From Nitrospinaceae bacterium (lineage in GTDB: Bacteria; Nitrospinota; Nitrospinia; Nitrospinales; VA-1): 64,000 nucleotides of DNA. This document shows positions 51,535 to 60,590 of this stretch, in pieces; position 1 is the first letter of the stretch; the number at the start of each line of letters is the position of its first letter. The DNA lies in the NCBI GenBank assembly GCA_021604505.1, contig BQJC01000003.1, positions 186,001 to 250,000 of the forward strand, given 5' to 3'. The notes beneath the pieces were generated by a model. It saw nothing but the letters and a program-made list of their open reading frames with translations, had not been told where the DNA came from and did no database searches. Made by a program: the position numbers and the translations under genes.

Positions 51535-52146
51535 CTACTCCTTGATCATGAATGTTTTGCAATCAAGAATCTGATATTCAAAATCGCAGGCCTTCTGCAG
51601 TTCCGCCAACCGTTCGTTCCAGTTAGTTACAAAGTTATCGAGGCTCTCCGATTTGGGTTTCTTTTTCATCAGGCCGACTTCTTTCATCAACGGCTTCACC
51701 AGATTCTTATGAATCAATTGCAGGGTGTTGCGCAATTTCAAGATAACGTCTTTGGTCACCAGCTCCCGCGTCACCCCATCGACATTTTCCAGCAGTCTGA
51801 GAAATGATTGTATGGTGGACAGCTGAGTCGCATAGCTTTCAGCCAGCTGGTGGTTGTATTTCAAACCGCAATCGATGTGAGCAGGCAACAACCACATGCT
51901 GCAATGATGATCAAACTTGACCGAAAGAGTAATAAGCTTTTGCAGGTAGTCGACTTCACGGAGATCTTCCTCCTCATCTTCACCTTCTTCCAGTTCCTTT
52001 GCCGCTTTCTCTTTTTCTTTCTGGAGCTCTAATTTGATTTTCTCAAGCTCACTCAAATCCGCTAGGGAATCAACGTCCTTTGTGTCCTCACCAGCGGCTT
52101 CCTTGCCTTGTTCTTCATTCTTGGTTTCAGTGTCCTGGTCGCTCAA
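51535..52146 (-). CDS. acidic coiled-coil protein, unknown
   Basis: A 203-residue cytosolic protein. Residues 1-75 are acidic with a coiled-coil stretch (ELEKIKLELQKEKEKAAKELEEGEDEEEDL). The rest is a helical bundle (YLQKLITLSVKFDHHCSMW, then LSTIQSFLRLLENVDGVTREL) with a cysteine/histidine pair (DHHCS) and a CDFEYQILDCKTF end. It is the most upstream gene of the minus-strand run and faces the radical SAM gene across a divergent promoter region. No family recognised. Confidence 0.75.
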   Translation of the reverse strand: MSDQDTETKNEEQGKEAAGEDTKDVDSLADLSELEKIKLELQKEKEKAAKELEEGEDEEEDLREVDYLQKLITLSVKFDHHCSMWLLPAHIDCGLKYNHQLAESYATQLSTIQSFLRLLENVDGVTRELVTKDVILKLRNTLQLIHKNLVKPLMKEVGLMKKKPKSESLDNFVTNWNERLAELQKACDFEYQILDCKTFMIKE

Positions 52147-52357
52147 GGGCCAACCTCCTCTTAAAGCTCGGGTGGTTTAAAACTTCTATTTCAATATGTT
52201 GCCATCCTGTTTGGGAATGAAAGAAAGTATAGTCCTTCCATTGGGGGGTGTCAAGCGATTCAACCTCCACATTTACCAGGCTTTTTAGTCGCCAGTCGCG
52301 ATACTTCCGTCTCCGGAACTCCAATGAAATTTTAAACTCCTTTGAAGAAAGCCTTGA

Positions 52358-52386
52358 TTGACAGTCCCTTTCAGCGGGGTTATCCT
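52358..52386 (+). promoter_or_regulatory. sigma-70 promoter of the radical SAM gene
   Basis: TTGACA at 52358-52363, a 17-base spacer and TATCCT at 52381-52386, placing the transcript start near 52393, about 65 bases before the ATG at 52458. It is the strongest -35/-10 pair in the 52147-52457 divergent spacer; the opposing promoter was not identified. Confidence 0.8.
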
Positions 52387-52457
52387 TTACGGACACAAAA
52401 GCTAATCTTAACAAATATATCCACAAACCCGGACCGGGTTTCGTTCAGGAAAATACC

Positions 52458-54263
52458 ATGAAATCGGCTCTGATTTTCCCTCCGCAATGGTTTCCCAGTC
52501 AGCCCTACCTGGCCTTGCCGACCCTGAAGGCCTACTTGGAAAACAAGGGGCACACAGTCGATCAGTTCGATTTCAATATCGAAAGTTATGAAATCTTTCT
52601 TTCCCGGAACTATTTGACCCGTTGCGTGGAAATCATTCGCCAACGCCTCTCCAAACCGGCATACACCGCCGCGGACCAACAGGCGCAAGCGGTTTACCGG
52701 CAAATCCTCTCCGACCCGGATTACCTGGAAAGCGTTTTTTCGGAAGTCGAAGACGCGGCCAATGTCCTACGCACCGAAGAATTATTTTTTCAATTCCCGC
52801 TCTACAAAAAGGCTTACACCACCCTTAAAATCGCGATGAAACTCATTTCATTCGCGCATCACCCGAGTCGCATTGATCTGGAATCATTCTTCATGCAGGG
52901 AACCCCGGAGGAAAACCTGGCCGGCATCGTGTCCGCCACACAGGATTCTATCAGCAATCCTTATCTTGGCCTTTACCGGGACCACCTGATCTCAAAGGTA
53001 AATTGGAAAAATTACGGGCTGGCGGGGATCTCCATCATCCATGTCGGGCAGGTGATTCCGGGGCTGACCCTCGCGCGTCTGCTACGCAAACAATACCCTG
53101 ATCTGCACATCGTCATTGGCGGCAGCGTATTCGCTCGCCACCAGGATATTCTGAAAAACAAACAAACCCTGTTCGAAGAATTCTTTCACAGCATCATTTT
53201 ATTCGAAGGCGAGGAACCCCTCGACCAGCTCATCGTTCACCTGAAGGAACATAAACCCATTCACACGGTTCCCAATCTGATCTACCTGGAAGACGGCGAA
53301 GTCAAGCGCAACGAAAAATCCAAAGCTCTGCCATACGAACAACTGGCGCGGCCCAACTTCGACGGCCTTCCCTTGGAAAAATACCTGATGCCTTACCCCG
53401 TCCTGCCCTATATGGCCAGCCGCGGATGCTACTGGGGCAAATGCACGTTTTGCACGCACAGTTTCATTTACGATTCCTACTACCGTAAGGATAACGAACA
53501 GCGCGTGGCCGAAGACCTGGACCACCTCGGCAAACGTTACGGGACAAAATATTTTACCTTTTCAGATGAAGCCATATCACCCAGCGCATTTCGCCGCATG
53601 TCTTCCGCGATCCTTTCCAAGGGAGTGGAGATGCGGGCCCTGGGGATGCTTAAATTCGAATCGGGAAATGTGGAAACTCCCGAATTGTTTGAAGAGATGC
53701 AACGCGCCGGATTCATCATGCTGTTTTTCGGATTGGAAAGCGCCAACGACCGCATTCTTTCCATCATCGACAAGGGCTGTGATCAGGCCACGGAAAAGCT
53801 GGTGCTGAAAAACAGCTCCGATGCAGGAATCTGGAATCACCTTTACCTGTTTTTTGGCTTCCCCACGGAAGAAAGGCACGAAGCGGAAGACACCATCCAG
53901 TTCACCGTGGAAAACAGCGAAACAGGAACCGGAATCATTCATTCCGTCGGGCAGTCTACCTTTGCCCTGGAAAAGGATTCCGCCGTCTACCACAACCCCG
54001 CAAAGTTCAAAATCGAACGCATCCTGCACGACCCGGATCGGGACATGGCCATCGTTTTCGATTTCGATATTAATGAAGGCATGTCGCGGGATGAGGTCAT
54101 GGAGGTGTACGAAAATTTCAATGAAATCATTCAGGAAAATTTTCCTTCCAGAAATATATGGAACTTTCTGTCCCGTGAGCATTTTCTTCTTTATCTGGAC
54201 CGCTTTGGTAAGGAAGAGATTCTCAACATGGCCAAAGATGAGGAATTGACGGCACAGGCCTGA
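52458..54263 (+). CDS. B12-binding-type radical SAM protein
   Basis: A 601-residue protein. Residues about 1-190 resemble a cobalamin-binding Rossmann domain (ALIFPPQWFPSQPYLALPTLKAYLENKG, then LHIVIGGSVFARH). The radical SAM part starts near 310, with cluster cysteines 324, 329 and 332 in RGCYWGKCTFC. This is CX4CX2C, one residue longer than the standard CX3CX2C. A GLESAND motif follows near 425. The last 120 residues are a family-specific extension. No lipid or porphyrin genes adjoin; a MidA-like methyltransferase and a second radical SAM protein lie downstream, suggesting peptide or protein modification. Confidence 0.9.
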   Translation: MKSALIFPPQWFPSQPYLALPTLKAYLENKGHTVDQFDFNIESYEIFLSRNYLTRCVEIIRQRLSKPAYTAADQQAQAVYRQILSDPDYLESVFSEVEDAANVLRTEELFFQFPLYKKAYTTLKIAMKLISFAHHPSRIDLESFFMQGTPEENLAGIVSATQDSISNPYLGLYRDHLISKVNWKNYGLAGISIIHVGQVIPGLTLARLLRKQYPDLHIVIGGSVFARHQDILKNKQTLFEEFFHSIILFEGEEPLDQLIVHLKEHKPIHTVPNLIYLEDGEVKRNEKSKALPYEQLARPNFDGLPLEKYLMPYPVLPYMASRGCYWGKCTFCTHSFIYDSYYRKDNEQRVAEDLDHLGKRYGTKYFTFSDEAISPSAFRRMSSAILSKGVEMRALGMLKFESGNVETPELFEEMQRAGFIMLFFGLESANDRILSIIDKGCDQATEKLVLKNSSDAGIWNHLYLFFGFPTEERHEAEDTIQFTVENSETGTGIIHSVGQSTFALEKDSAVYHNPAKFKIERILHDPDRDMAIVFDFDINEGMSRDEVMEVYENFNEIIQENFPSRNIWNFLSREHFLLYLDRFGKEEILNMAKDEELTAQA

Positions 54264-54355
54264 ACTTTTTATAGGACCGGCGAACCTTCTCCTCCAGCGC
54301 TGCCAATTTCCTGAGAATAGCAATTTGACAACGCCGTCTTAGAGAGTTTCATTGG

Positions 54356-54384
54356 TTGACAGCTTCTGGCGGATACCCTAAAAT
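54356..54384 (+). promoter_or_regulatory. sigma-70 promoter of the TPR gene
   Basis: TTGACA at 54356-54361, exactly 17 bases, then TAAAAT at 54379-54384. Transcription would start near 54391, about 55 bases before the ATG at 54446. The TPR, methyltransferase and second radical SAM genes can thus be expressed without the first gene. Confidence 0.82.
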
Positions 54385-54445
54385 TTATTCATACCGCTCA
54401 GATGAACTCATAATTACGTCAGAAAATACAAGGAGTATTTGCATA

Positions 54446-55588
54446 ATGGCAGAGGCAAAAGGCAATCCTACCGATTGGGTCACCATGAAAATTGACCCGG
54501 AAATTTTTGATGAGCTGGGTGTTCGCGATCCGGAGCAGATCAAACTGGAAACCAAAATCATGAAAATGGTTCGCCAGGTAAAAAAAGAATTGAAAACCGA
54601 TCCGGACAATCTGGACAAGTTAAATGAACTGGCCACCTACTATATTGACGGCGGAAATTACCAGGACGCCATCGATATTTTGAAAAAGGTCGTCAGCAAG
54701 GATCCCAAAAATGCCCGCGCCTACAAGGTGCTCGGAACCGCTTACAGCTTGCACAAGCACGAAGACGAAGCCATTCGCGATTTGAACCGCGCCGCCGAGC
54801 TGACGCCCGATGACCCGGAAATTCATTTTAACCTTGGCGGAGTCTATATGTTGCAGGAGTGTTTCGCGAACGCCGTTCAAAGTTTTAAAAGGGTTGTCGA
54901 GCTGGACCCCACCGATATCATGGGTTATGCGAATCTGGCCGCTGCTTATGACATTCAAATGATGTATGAAGAAGAGATCATGGTGCTTAAAAAGGTCTTG
55001 ATGTTCAGCCCTGAAGACAAGGAACTCCGGTCCGCACTCTCCACCTCCTATTTTAACGCCGGCCATTACGATGAAGCCCTCAACGCCGCCTTGTGCGTCG
55101 TGGACATTGACGAGAAAGACCCTCAGGCTTATTGCAATCTGGGGAGCTGTTACTCGGTAAAGAACATGGTCGACGAAGCCATCGGGGCTTTTAATAAGGC
55201 CAGCGAACTGGACCCCGAATACAATTTGCCGCACACCAACCTGGGATCACTATACGCCACAATGGGCCGACTGGAAAAAGCCATCAAGGAATTCAAACTG
55301 GCCGCCTCATTGAACCGGAGCGATGCTCTCGCCTGGTACAATCTGTACAATTGCTACAAAGAAATCGGGCGATTCGAGGATGCCGAGGAAGCCTACCGAA
55401 CCTATGAAAAATTGATGAAAACCATGGGAGAAGACAGCCCGGACTCCAGCGGGGGAATCGCGGAAGGCGCGAATCCTTCCAACATACCCGGCGGGGTTTC
55501 CCAGACCGGTGGCTATGCCGGCGGCGGGGACATGTCCGGAAACGCGCCTGGAATGGAAGCCCTCACTGACGACCCGGATTCCAAATGA
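54446..55588 (+). CDS. TPR-repeat protein
   Basis: A 380-residue cytosolic protein with seven or eight tandem TPR units from about residue 55 to 330, each with the W/L-G-Y-A-F-P pattern (LATYYIDGGNYQDAIDILKKVVSKDPKN, then AYKVLGTAYSLHKHEDEAIRDLNRAAEL). The last 50 residues are Gly/Pro/Ser-rich and disordered. AAGGAG precedes the ATG; the longer frame from 54356 runs through the promoter and is not used. It follows the radical SAM protein and precedes the MidA-like methyltransferase, so it may be a docking protein for their substrate. Confidence 0.92.
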   Translation: MAEAKGNPTDWVTMKIDPEIFDELGVRDPEQIKLETKIMKMVRQVKKELKTDPDNLDKLNELATYYIDGGNYQDAIDILKKVVSKDPKNARAYKVLGTAYSLHKHEDEAIRDLNRAAELTPDDPEIHFNLGGVYMLQECFANAVQSFKRVVELDPTDIMGYANLAAAYDIQMMYEEEIMVLKKVLMFSPEDKELRSALSTSYFNAGHYDEALNAALCVVDIDEKDPQAYCNLGSCYSVKNMVDEAIGAFNKASELDPEYNLPHTNLGSLYATMGRLEKAIKEFKLAASLNRSDALAWYNLYNCYKEIGRFEDAEEAYRTYEKLMKTMGEDSPDSSGGIAEGANPSNIPGGVSQTGGYAGGGDMSGNAPGMEALTDDPDSK

Positions 55589-55623
55589 CCTCACAATTCC
55601 TGAAGGGAATGTGAGATAGACCG

Positions 55624-57009
55624 ATGAATCAAGGTTCCCCGCAACCCCTGCCGCTTGGGGATTTTAAACCTTCAGACCAATGGCAGACCCATATCAATTC
55701 CATTTTTTATGGAATGCTGGGTCCAAAAATCCACAACCACTTCCAAACCTACGTCAGTCTGGACCATCGGCTGGCACACACACTGGCGGAAGACTATTTC
55801 CATCAGGTTGCGGATAAACCGTCCTCTCCATCCACCCGTTTTATTCAGGAATGGGGAGTCGGCAACGGCAACCTGGCCGCCTGCTTTCTCTCCCACTTGA
55901 AAGCAATCGATTCCGAGCAAACCGTTTACCCCTTCACCCATTACGTCCTGTGCGATTATTCCGCAGAGATCCTGAAAGGCGTTCGGGCCAATCCGCGCCT
56001 CAGAGAGCACGACGGACATTTTTCCACCGTCCAGGTGAATGCCGACCGTCTGGATTGCTTCAAACCGGCTTCGATCGACAAGATCATTTCCAATGAAATC
56101 TGGGACGACCTGTCCACCAAGGTGCTTTTGAAGCATCAAGGCATCTTGTATGAAGAATACCTGCAGCCGAATCTGGACCCGGCTTTACTGAACATCGAAT
56201 TCGAATCCTTTATAAAAATGTTCGAGAACAAGGATCTCGAATCCTTGCAAGCCCAGCCTCCCTTCCTCGCGGCGATCGTTTGGGAACGAAGCTTTCAACG
56301 CGTGGACATCGGCGACTGGCCTTATGCCGAGACTATCCAGGCGCAAATAGACGAGTGGACGGAGGAAATTCCCATGCCCATCAACACCGGCGCCTTCATC
56401 ACCCTGGAGCGCGCCCGCCAGCTTTTGAGCCCGGACAGTCAGGGATACACCGCCTTCGATTACGGCATGTTTTCCATTAAAGAACTCAACACGGAAGGAC
56501 GCCCCTACTGCAACCTCTACGGCGGGCAATACACCTTCATGGTGAACTTCGATCTGATGCTGCGGGCGGGGCAGGCCGCGGGATTCTCAGACGTAAAAAA
56601 AGAATACCAGCACCTGTATGTGGGCCGCCATCTGAACGGAAACACCGCCAGCCTGGTGGAGATTTTACAGAATCATCCGCAGGTCGCCGAAATGCCCCCC
56701 TGGGACCGGGATCTTTTGATGATTCAGACCCTGCAAGCCGTCAACTCAGCTTATAAAAGTCCGTACAAAAACAAAATGAAGTATCCGCCCATAGAGGGCA
56801 CACCCAAAAAACAGCGTAAGCTGATCGCCAAACTAGTGGACAGTCTCAGCCCTCACGGTGTTCCCGATACTGTAGCTTATGTCAAGGAAAGCGAAGTTTT
56901 TGCCGCGCTGAAACCGCTCAGAAAACTGGGCTACCGGGAAAAAGACCTTAAAAAGGCCTTTCACACACCGCCTCCCCCCATTGCCTTCACCGCCATCCAT
57001 TTTCGTTAA
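55624..57009 (+). CDS. MidA-like SAM-dependent methyltransferase
   Basis: A 461-residue protein. The glycine-rich SAM-binding loop is in FIQEWGVGNGNLAACFL near residue 75. CDYSAEILKGVR carries the acidic ribose-binding position. SNEIWDDLSTKVL near 157 matches the MidA/NDUFAF7 NELLDALP-type segment. Family members methylate proteins, for example an arginine of complex I in mitochondria, but bacterial targets are mostly unknown. A C-terminal part of about 100 residues is Lys/Pro-rich. It starts 35 bases after the TPR gene and is probably in the same transcript. Assignment to MidA is moderate. Confidence 0.7.
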   Translation: MNQGSPQPLPLGDFKPSDQWQTHINSIFYGMLGPKIHNHFQTYVSLDHRLAHTLAEDYFHQVADKPSSPSTRFIQEWGVGNGNLAACFLSHLKAIDSEQTVYPFTHYVLCDYSAEILKGVRANPRLREHDGHFSTVQVNADRLDCFKPASIDKIISNEIWDDLSTKVLLKHQGILYEEYLQPNLDPALLNIEFESFIKMFENKDLESLQAQPPFLAAIVWERSFQRVDIGDWPYAETIQAQIDEWTEEIPMPINTGAFITLERARQLLSPDSQGYTAFDYGMFSIKELNTEGRPYCNLYGGQYTFMVNFDLMLRAGQAAGFSDVKKEYQHLYVGRHLNGNTASLVEILQNHPQVAEMPPWDRDLLMIQTLQAVNSAYKSPYKNKMKYPPIEGTPKKQRKLIAKLVDSLSPHGVPDTVAYVKESEVFAALKPLRKLGYREKDLKKAFHTPPPPIAFTAIHFR

Positions 57010-57122
57010 GGCGAATCCGGCGCAAACCCGGCCTTGAATTACTTTGAGCCCACTTCCAGATTCATCCTATAATAATAGTTCCAGGCATTTCATCGACCAT
57101 AAACGCAGGTTCACTTTTTAAA

Positions 57123-58142
57123 ATGCTAAGCATTTTTGTAGAAGCCAGTTGCAACCGCTACAACCGCGACGAATGCGTCGATTGCCACGTCTACGAACCC
57201 TTAGGCCACCTGCCTAAATCCGAATGGCACATGCCGCCTGAAGACGCCAAGATCATGGCCGACAGAATACGCTCGGTCGATGTCCTGAACACCCTGGCGC
57301 AACAGGAAATCAACCTGACCGGCGGCGAGGCATCGCAGAATCCTCATATCGTCGAAATCTTTAAAATCTTCCGCACGGTGACCCCCAACGTCTGCCTGCA
57401 CACCAACCTCGACATCAACTCGGACCAATCCAAACGCTGGCTGAGGCTGGTGGAGATCATGAAGCTGGGCGGCAGGATCGACATCACCCTGTACCCGGTG
57501 TCCTGGGAAAAATTTCAAAAACCTCTGCTGAAAAAAACTTTGGAACTGCAAAACCGCCTGCTGGTGAATGTGGTTTTCGAGAATCTCAACAATTTAAGCG
57601 ATCAACTCCAACTGCTTCTCGATTTTTTCAAAGAACAGGGAAAAACCTACGATCATGTCGTGAACCTTCTTCAGGAATACCACGACAAAGTGTCCACCCT
57701 CAGGAAGACCGATCCCGATTGTGATGAAGCGGCCTATCTCCGCCACATGGGAAACCCGGGATCTTTTGCGCAAAAGAAGGAATTTACTTTCGGAATCAAT
57801 CTCCTGCCCGCCTTCAAGGTGGACGCCGAGGGGCGCCGGGCGATGGCATCCATTCCTTTCCCTAAGGAAAATTACCTGATCGAATGCCCTGCCGCGCGCG
57901 GCTCCATCGACATCATGACCGTCCGCCAGGACGGGGGCATGACCCCCTGCTGTGACGTGGGAAACCTTAAATGTCAGCCCAGATTCGGCAACCTGCTCAA
58001 GGATTCACCGGAAAAAATCCTGGAACAATTTGAAGCCTCACGGAAAATCATGGCCGCCGGCATCATGAAAAACCGGGAAAATATAAAGAACGACAAACCG
58101 GGCGCATGGGTGGAAGAAGGAATTCCGCCTTATTGCAGTTGA
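57123..58142 (+). CDS. radical SAM protein with SPASM-like C-terminus
   Basis: A 339-residue radical SAM protein. The cluster cysteines are C10, C18 and C21 (CX7CX2C), an atypical spacing, followed by the SAM-binding NLTGGEASQNP near residue 62 and HTNLDIN near 98. The C-terminal region has ECPAARG, then DGGMTPCCDVGNLKCQP, like the auxiliary-cluster (SPASM) segment of peptide-modifying enzymes. It contains seven or more cysteines after residue 190, enough for at least one auxiliary cluster. Gene order with the B12-type enzyme, TPR protein and methyltransferase suggests a shared modification pathway. Confidence 0.87.
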   Translation: MLSIFVEASCNRYNRDECVDCHVYEPLGHLPKSEWHMPPEDAKIMADRIRSVDVLNTLAQQEINLTGGEASQNPHIVEIFKIFRTVTPNVCLHTNLDINSDQSKRWLRLVEIMKLGGRIDITLYPVSWEKFQKPLLKKTLELQNRLLVNVVFENLNNLSDQLQLLLDFFKEQGKTYDHVVNLLQEYHDKVSTLRKTDPDCDEAAYLRHMGNPGSFAQKKEFTFGINLLPAFKVDAEGRRAMASIPFPKENYLIECPAARGSIDIMTVRQDGGMTPCCDVGNLKCQPRFGNLLKDSPEKILEQFEASRKIMAAGIMKNRENIKNDKPGAWVEEGIPPYCS

Positions 58143-58342
58143 TACCGCTTCAACTCACCCAAAATTTTTCTCTCCGTGAATGCCCAAAAAACAAGAATTT
58201 TCACTTTGCATAAAAAAACCGGCTTTTCCTTTGATCAGGGAGGAACGATAATAAGGAATTATCCTCTCAACGTTTGGCGCCCCTGAGGCGCTGTTTTAAT
58301 GGCTGACCGGGACTTGAGTGAAAACGATCTGGAGCGGAAACT

Positions 58343-58546
58343 ATGAAATACATTTTAATTCTAGTGTGGTTGTCAGCCTCTGGAGAGGAACTACATAAAC
58401 AGAATTTTGTGGAATATTCCGAATTGAAAACCTGTGAACTGCATAGAGACGACGCCAGAAGCCAAAAGGGCAAAAAGGATTACCCCGTATTGACCAGTGA
58501 GGAGGAATACACCCTGAAAGATGCCTACTGCAAAGAGGTAAAATAG
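58343..58546 (+). CDS. small exported-looking protein after the radical SAM cluster
   Basis: A 67-residue protein: a short hydrophobic N-terminus (MKYILILVWLSAS), then charged sequence with cysteines near positions 32 and 64 (LKTCELHRDD and DAYCKEVK). GGAG lies about 10 bases before the ATG. It lies about 200 bases after the second radical SAM gene on the same strand. Its size, position and cysteines would allow it to be a substrate of the cluster, but the sequence shows no clear leader-core layout or double-glycine cleavage site, so this is only a possibility. Confidence 0.6.
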   Translation: MKYILILVWLSASGEELHKQNFVEYSELKTCELHRDDARSQKGKKDYPVLTSEEEYTLKDAYCKEVK

Positions 58547-58653
58547 AAAATACCCCTTAGCCAGAATGCATGCAATCTAAGAAAAAGCGACCCATGGCCG
58601 AAGGACTAAAAAAGTCTTACGGCCATTTTTTCCGCGAATGTTCCATTCAGGGT

Positions 58654-59724
58654 CTAACGCCGGGCCTCCAGGACCATATTGAACGGCGTTTCCGCAACCC
58701 GCCGGAATTGTTTGAATCCACCGGAGGTCACCACTTCCCGAAGCCGTTTTTCACCAGCCTGCGCTCCCAAAGCCAAACCCACTTCCTGGCTCAGCGAGGA
58801 CGGCGTGCAAACCGTCGTTGAAAACGAATAATACACCTGGCTCACAGGGTTGAGATTCTGTTCCAAAGAGTCGTTGGCGAAGGGTTCCACGATCATCCAG
58901 GTGCCGTTCGGGTCTAGTTTACTGTACACGTGTTTGGCGGCTCCCGCCGGATCGCCCATATCGTGCAGGCAATCAAAAAAAGTGACCAGGTCGTAGGATT
59001 CACCGGGAAATTCCTTAGCCTTGGCTGTTTCAAAGGTCACGTTTTTCAGTCCCTTTTCCAGTGCCAGTTGTTTGGCCTGGTCGATAGAAGGCTGGTGAAA
59101 GTCGAACCCGTAAAAATGGCTGTTCGGAAATGTCTCCGCCATGAGCAGAGTGGAATGTCCAAAACCGCATCCCACATCGGCTGCCTCACCGCCTTTTTCC
59201 AGCTTCCCCTGCACTCCGTCCAGGGCGGGAATCCAGGATGGAATCAGGTGAGCTTTGTAAGTGGGTTTGAAAAATTTGGCCACACCGCAGAACAGACAGG
59301 AGTCGTGAGCCCCCCAGGAAACCCCCTCGCCCGTGCGGAACGCATTAGAAATTTTTGGCTCGTCGGCAAACAATGAAGCGATCGAAGTGAATCCTCCCCC
59401 CATATAAAACGGACTTTCTTCATCCGCGAACACCACCGCTTGTTCCGCAGTCATGGAGAAATGGCTTTTTTCCGGGTCGTACTGTACATAGCCCGATGCG
59501 GCCTGGTTCGAAAGCCATTCTAAAACATATCTTGCCGTTGTCCCGGTGCGTTCCGCCAGGTCGTCGGCATTCAGAGGACCGTGTTCGGCAAGCGCCTTGT
59601 ATAATCCCAGCTTTTGGCCAATCACCACCAGCACTCCGCTGGAAGCGGCTGCCAGATCGCCGACCATTTTCCCCATGAATTCGTGCAATTTGTTTTCATC
59701 GATGGATTGCGATTGAGTTGACAT
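58654..59724 (-). CDS. SAM-dependent methyltransferase with winged-helix N-terminal domain
   Basis: A 356-residue protein. Residues about 15-95 form a winged-helix dimerisation domain (KLGLYKALAEHGPLNADDLAERTGTTARYVLEWLSN), as in O-methyltransferase and Rv2258c-like enzymes. The catalytic part has the SAM loop ADVGCGFGHSTLLMAE near 185, the acidic FYGFDFHQPSID and DLVTFFDCLHDMGDP. Likely a small-molecule methyltransferase. A strong GGAGG precedes the ATG. A palindromic operator matching the TetR gene operator lies in its promoter region, so it is probably repressed by the neighbouring TetR protein. Confidence 0.9.
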   Translation of the reverse strand: MSTQSQSIDENKLHEFMGKMVGDLAAASSGVLVVIGQKLGLYKALAEHGPLNADDLAERTGTTARYVLEWLSNQAASGYVQYDPEKSHFSMTAEQAVVFADEESPFYMGGGFTSIASLFADEPKISNAFRTGEGVSWGAHDSCLFCGVAKFFKPTYKAHLIPSWIPALDGVQGKLEKGGEAADVGCGFGHSTLLMAETFPNSHFYGFDFHQPSIDQAKQLALEKGLKNVTFETAKAKEFPGESYDLVTFFDCLHDMGDPAGAAKHVYSKLDPNGTWMIVEPFANDSLEQNLNPVSQVYYSFSTTVCTPSSLSQEVGLALGAQAGEKRLREVVTSGGFKQFRRVAETPFNMVLEARR

Positions 59725-59789
59725 TTTCCACCTCCTTGCATCACGGTTTTCGTTTTAATTTTCACCTAAGTCATTGACATTCATTCGAA

Positions 59790-59809
59790 TAAACCAACCG
59801 GTCGGTTTA
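59790..59809. promoter_or_regulatory. TetR-type operator in the methyltransferase promoter region
   Basis: An imperfect palindrome TAAACCAACCGGTCGGTTTA. Aligned with the element at 60426-60445, the ACCAACC and GTC blocks and the outer arms agree (about 15 of 19 positions). It resembles the core of known TetR/NemR-type boxes, which have TAGACC and GGTCTA arms. Confidence 0.75.
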
Positions 59810-59827
59810 ATCTTGTGAGAAAAAAAA

Positions 59828-60415
59828 TCAGCTGGACAGCGCTTCCAGATGATTTCGAAAATTTCTAAAACCTCTGGTAACCACCTTCCAGTCTTTATTG
59901 ACCCTCGCCAGAACGATTGAACCTTCCAGCATCACGACAAATTGTTCGGCAAGTTCCTTTGCAGTCGCATGACCTTTATTCCCATTCCCACAGGCGGCGG
60001 GCAGGAAGATCAGTTCCAGACGAGCTTCCAGTTTTTTAAACAGTTTGGAAATTCGAGTGCGTATCCTGGGATTGGTTTCCGCCAATTCCATACCCAGATT
60101 TGCTAACAGACAGCCGTTGCCCCAAAGCTCTTTGGCCAGTTTGTCCATGTGGTCCACGAAGGCCAGCATTTTCTGCCTGGGGTCCTGGACCTCATTGAAC
60201 GGGCCATCAAAAATTTTCTCTCTCCCGCCCTGGTGATACCATTCCAGCAGGACGAGACCCAGTTCCTCCTTTGAAGGAAACGCATGATAAAAGCTCCCTT
60301 TGCTCACCCCGGCTTTTTCACAGATTTCATCCACCGTGGTCGCCGGATATCCCTTGGACAGCATCAAACCCGTCGCGGCCTGCAATAATTTTTCTTGCGT
60401 CTTCGTGACATTCAT
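59828..60415 (-). CDS. TetR-family transcriptional regulator
   Basis: A 195-residue repressor. The N-terminal DNA-binding domain (about 8-55) has the helix-turn-helix TTVDEICEKAGVSKGSFYHAFPSKEELGL. The C-terminal helical domain (70-190), which binds the inducer, holds a cysteine in NGCLLANLGMEL that could sense electrophiles. The two palindromes flanking it, one in the methyltransferase promoter and one in its own, point to repression of that gene and autoregulation. The effector is unknown. Start ATG at 60415; its ribosome-binding site is weak. Confidence 0.93.
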   Translation of the reverse strand: MNVTKTQEKLLQAATGLMLSKGYPATTVDEICEKAGVSKGSFYHAFPSKEELGLVLLEWYHQGGREKIFDGPFNEVQDPRQKMLAFVDHMDKLAKELWGNGCLLANLGMELAETNPRIRTRISKLFKKLEARLELIFLPAACGNGNKGHATAKELAEQFVVMLEGSIVLARVNKDWKVVTRGFRNFRNHLEALSS

Positions 60416-60421
60416 ACGCTC

Positions 60422-60450
60422 ACATTAGACCAACCAGTCAGTCTAGTCAA
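60422..60450 (-). promoter_or_regulatory. TetR gene promoter with operator in the spacer
   Basis: On the minus strand TTGACT (60445-60450), a 17-base spacer and TAATGT (60422-60427). The palindrome at 60426-60445, similar to that at 59790-59809, fills the spacer exactly. Binding there would block polymerase, which indicates autorepression. Confidence 0.75.
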
Positions 60451-60590
60451 TAAAAAAAGCCACCTGATCCCTGGATAATGAACACGCGTGATAGAACCGG
60501 CTTGAAAGTTCAGAGTGGGCGGTGGGAGTTCATTAACCGCGGTTAAAGAAGTACCAACGGCCATGAAGACTTTGGATGGGCTTCACTCCA

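Noticed and set aside
58343-58546. Confident RiPP precursor for the radical SAM cluster
   Set aside because: No leader-core layout or double-glycine site is visible, so it is listed only as a small exported-looking protein.
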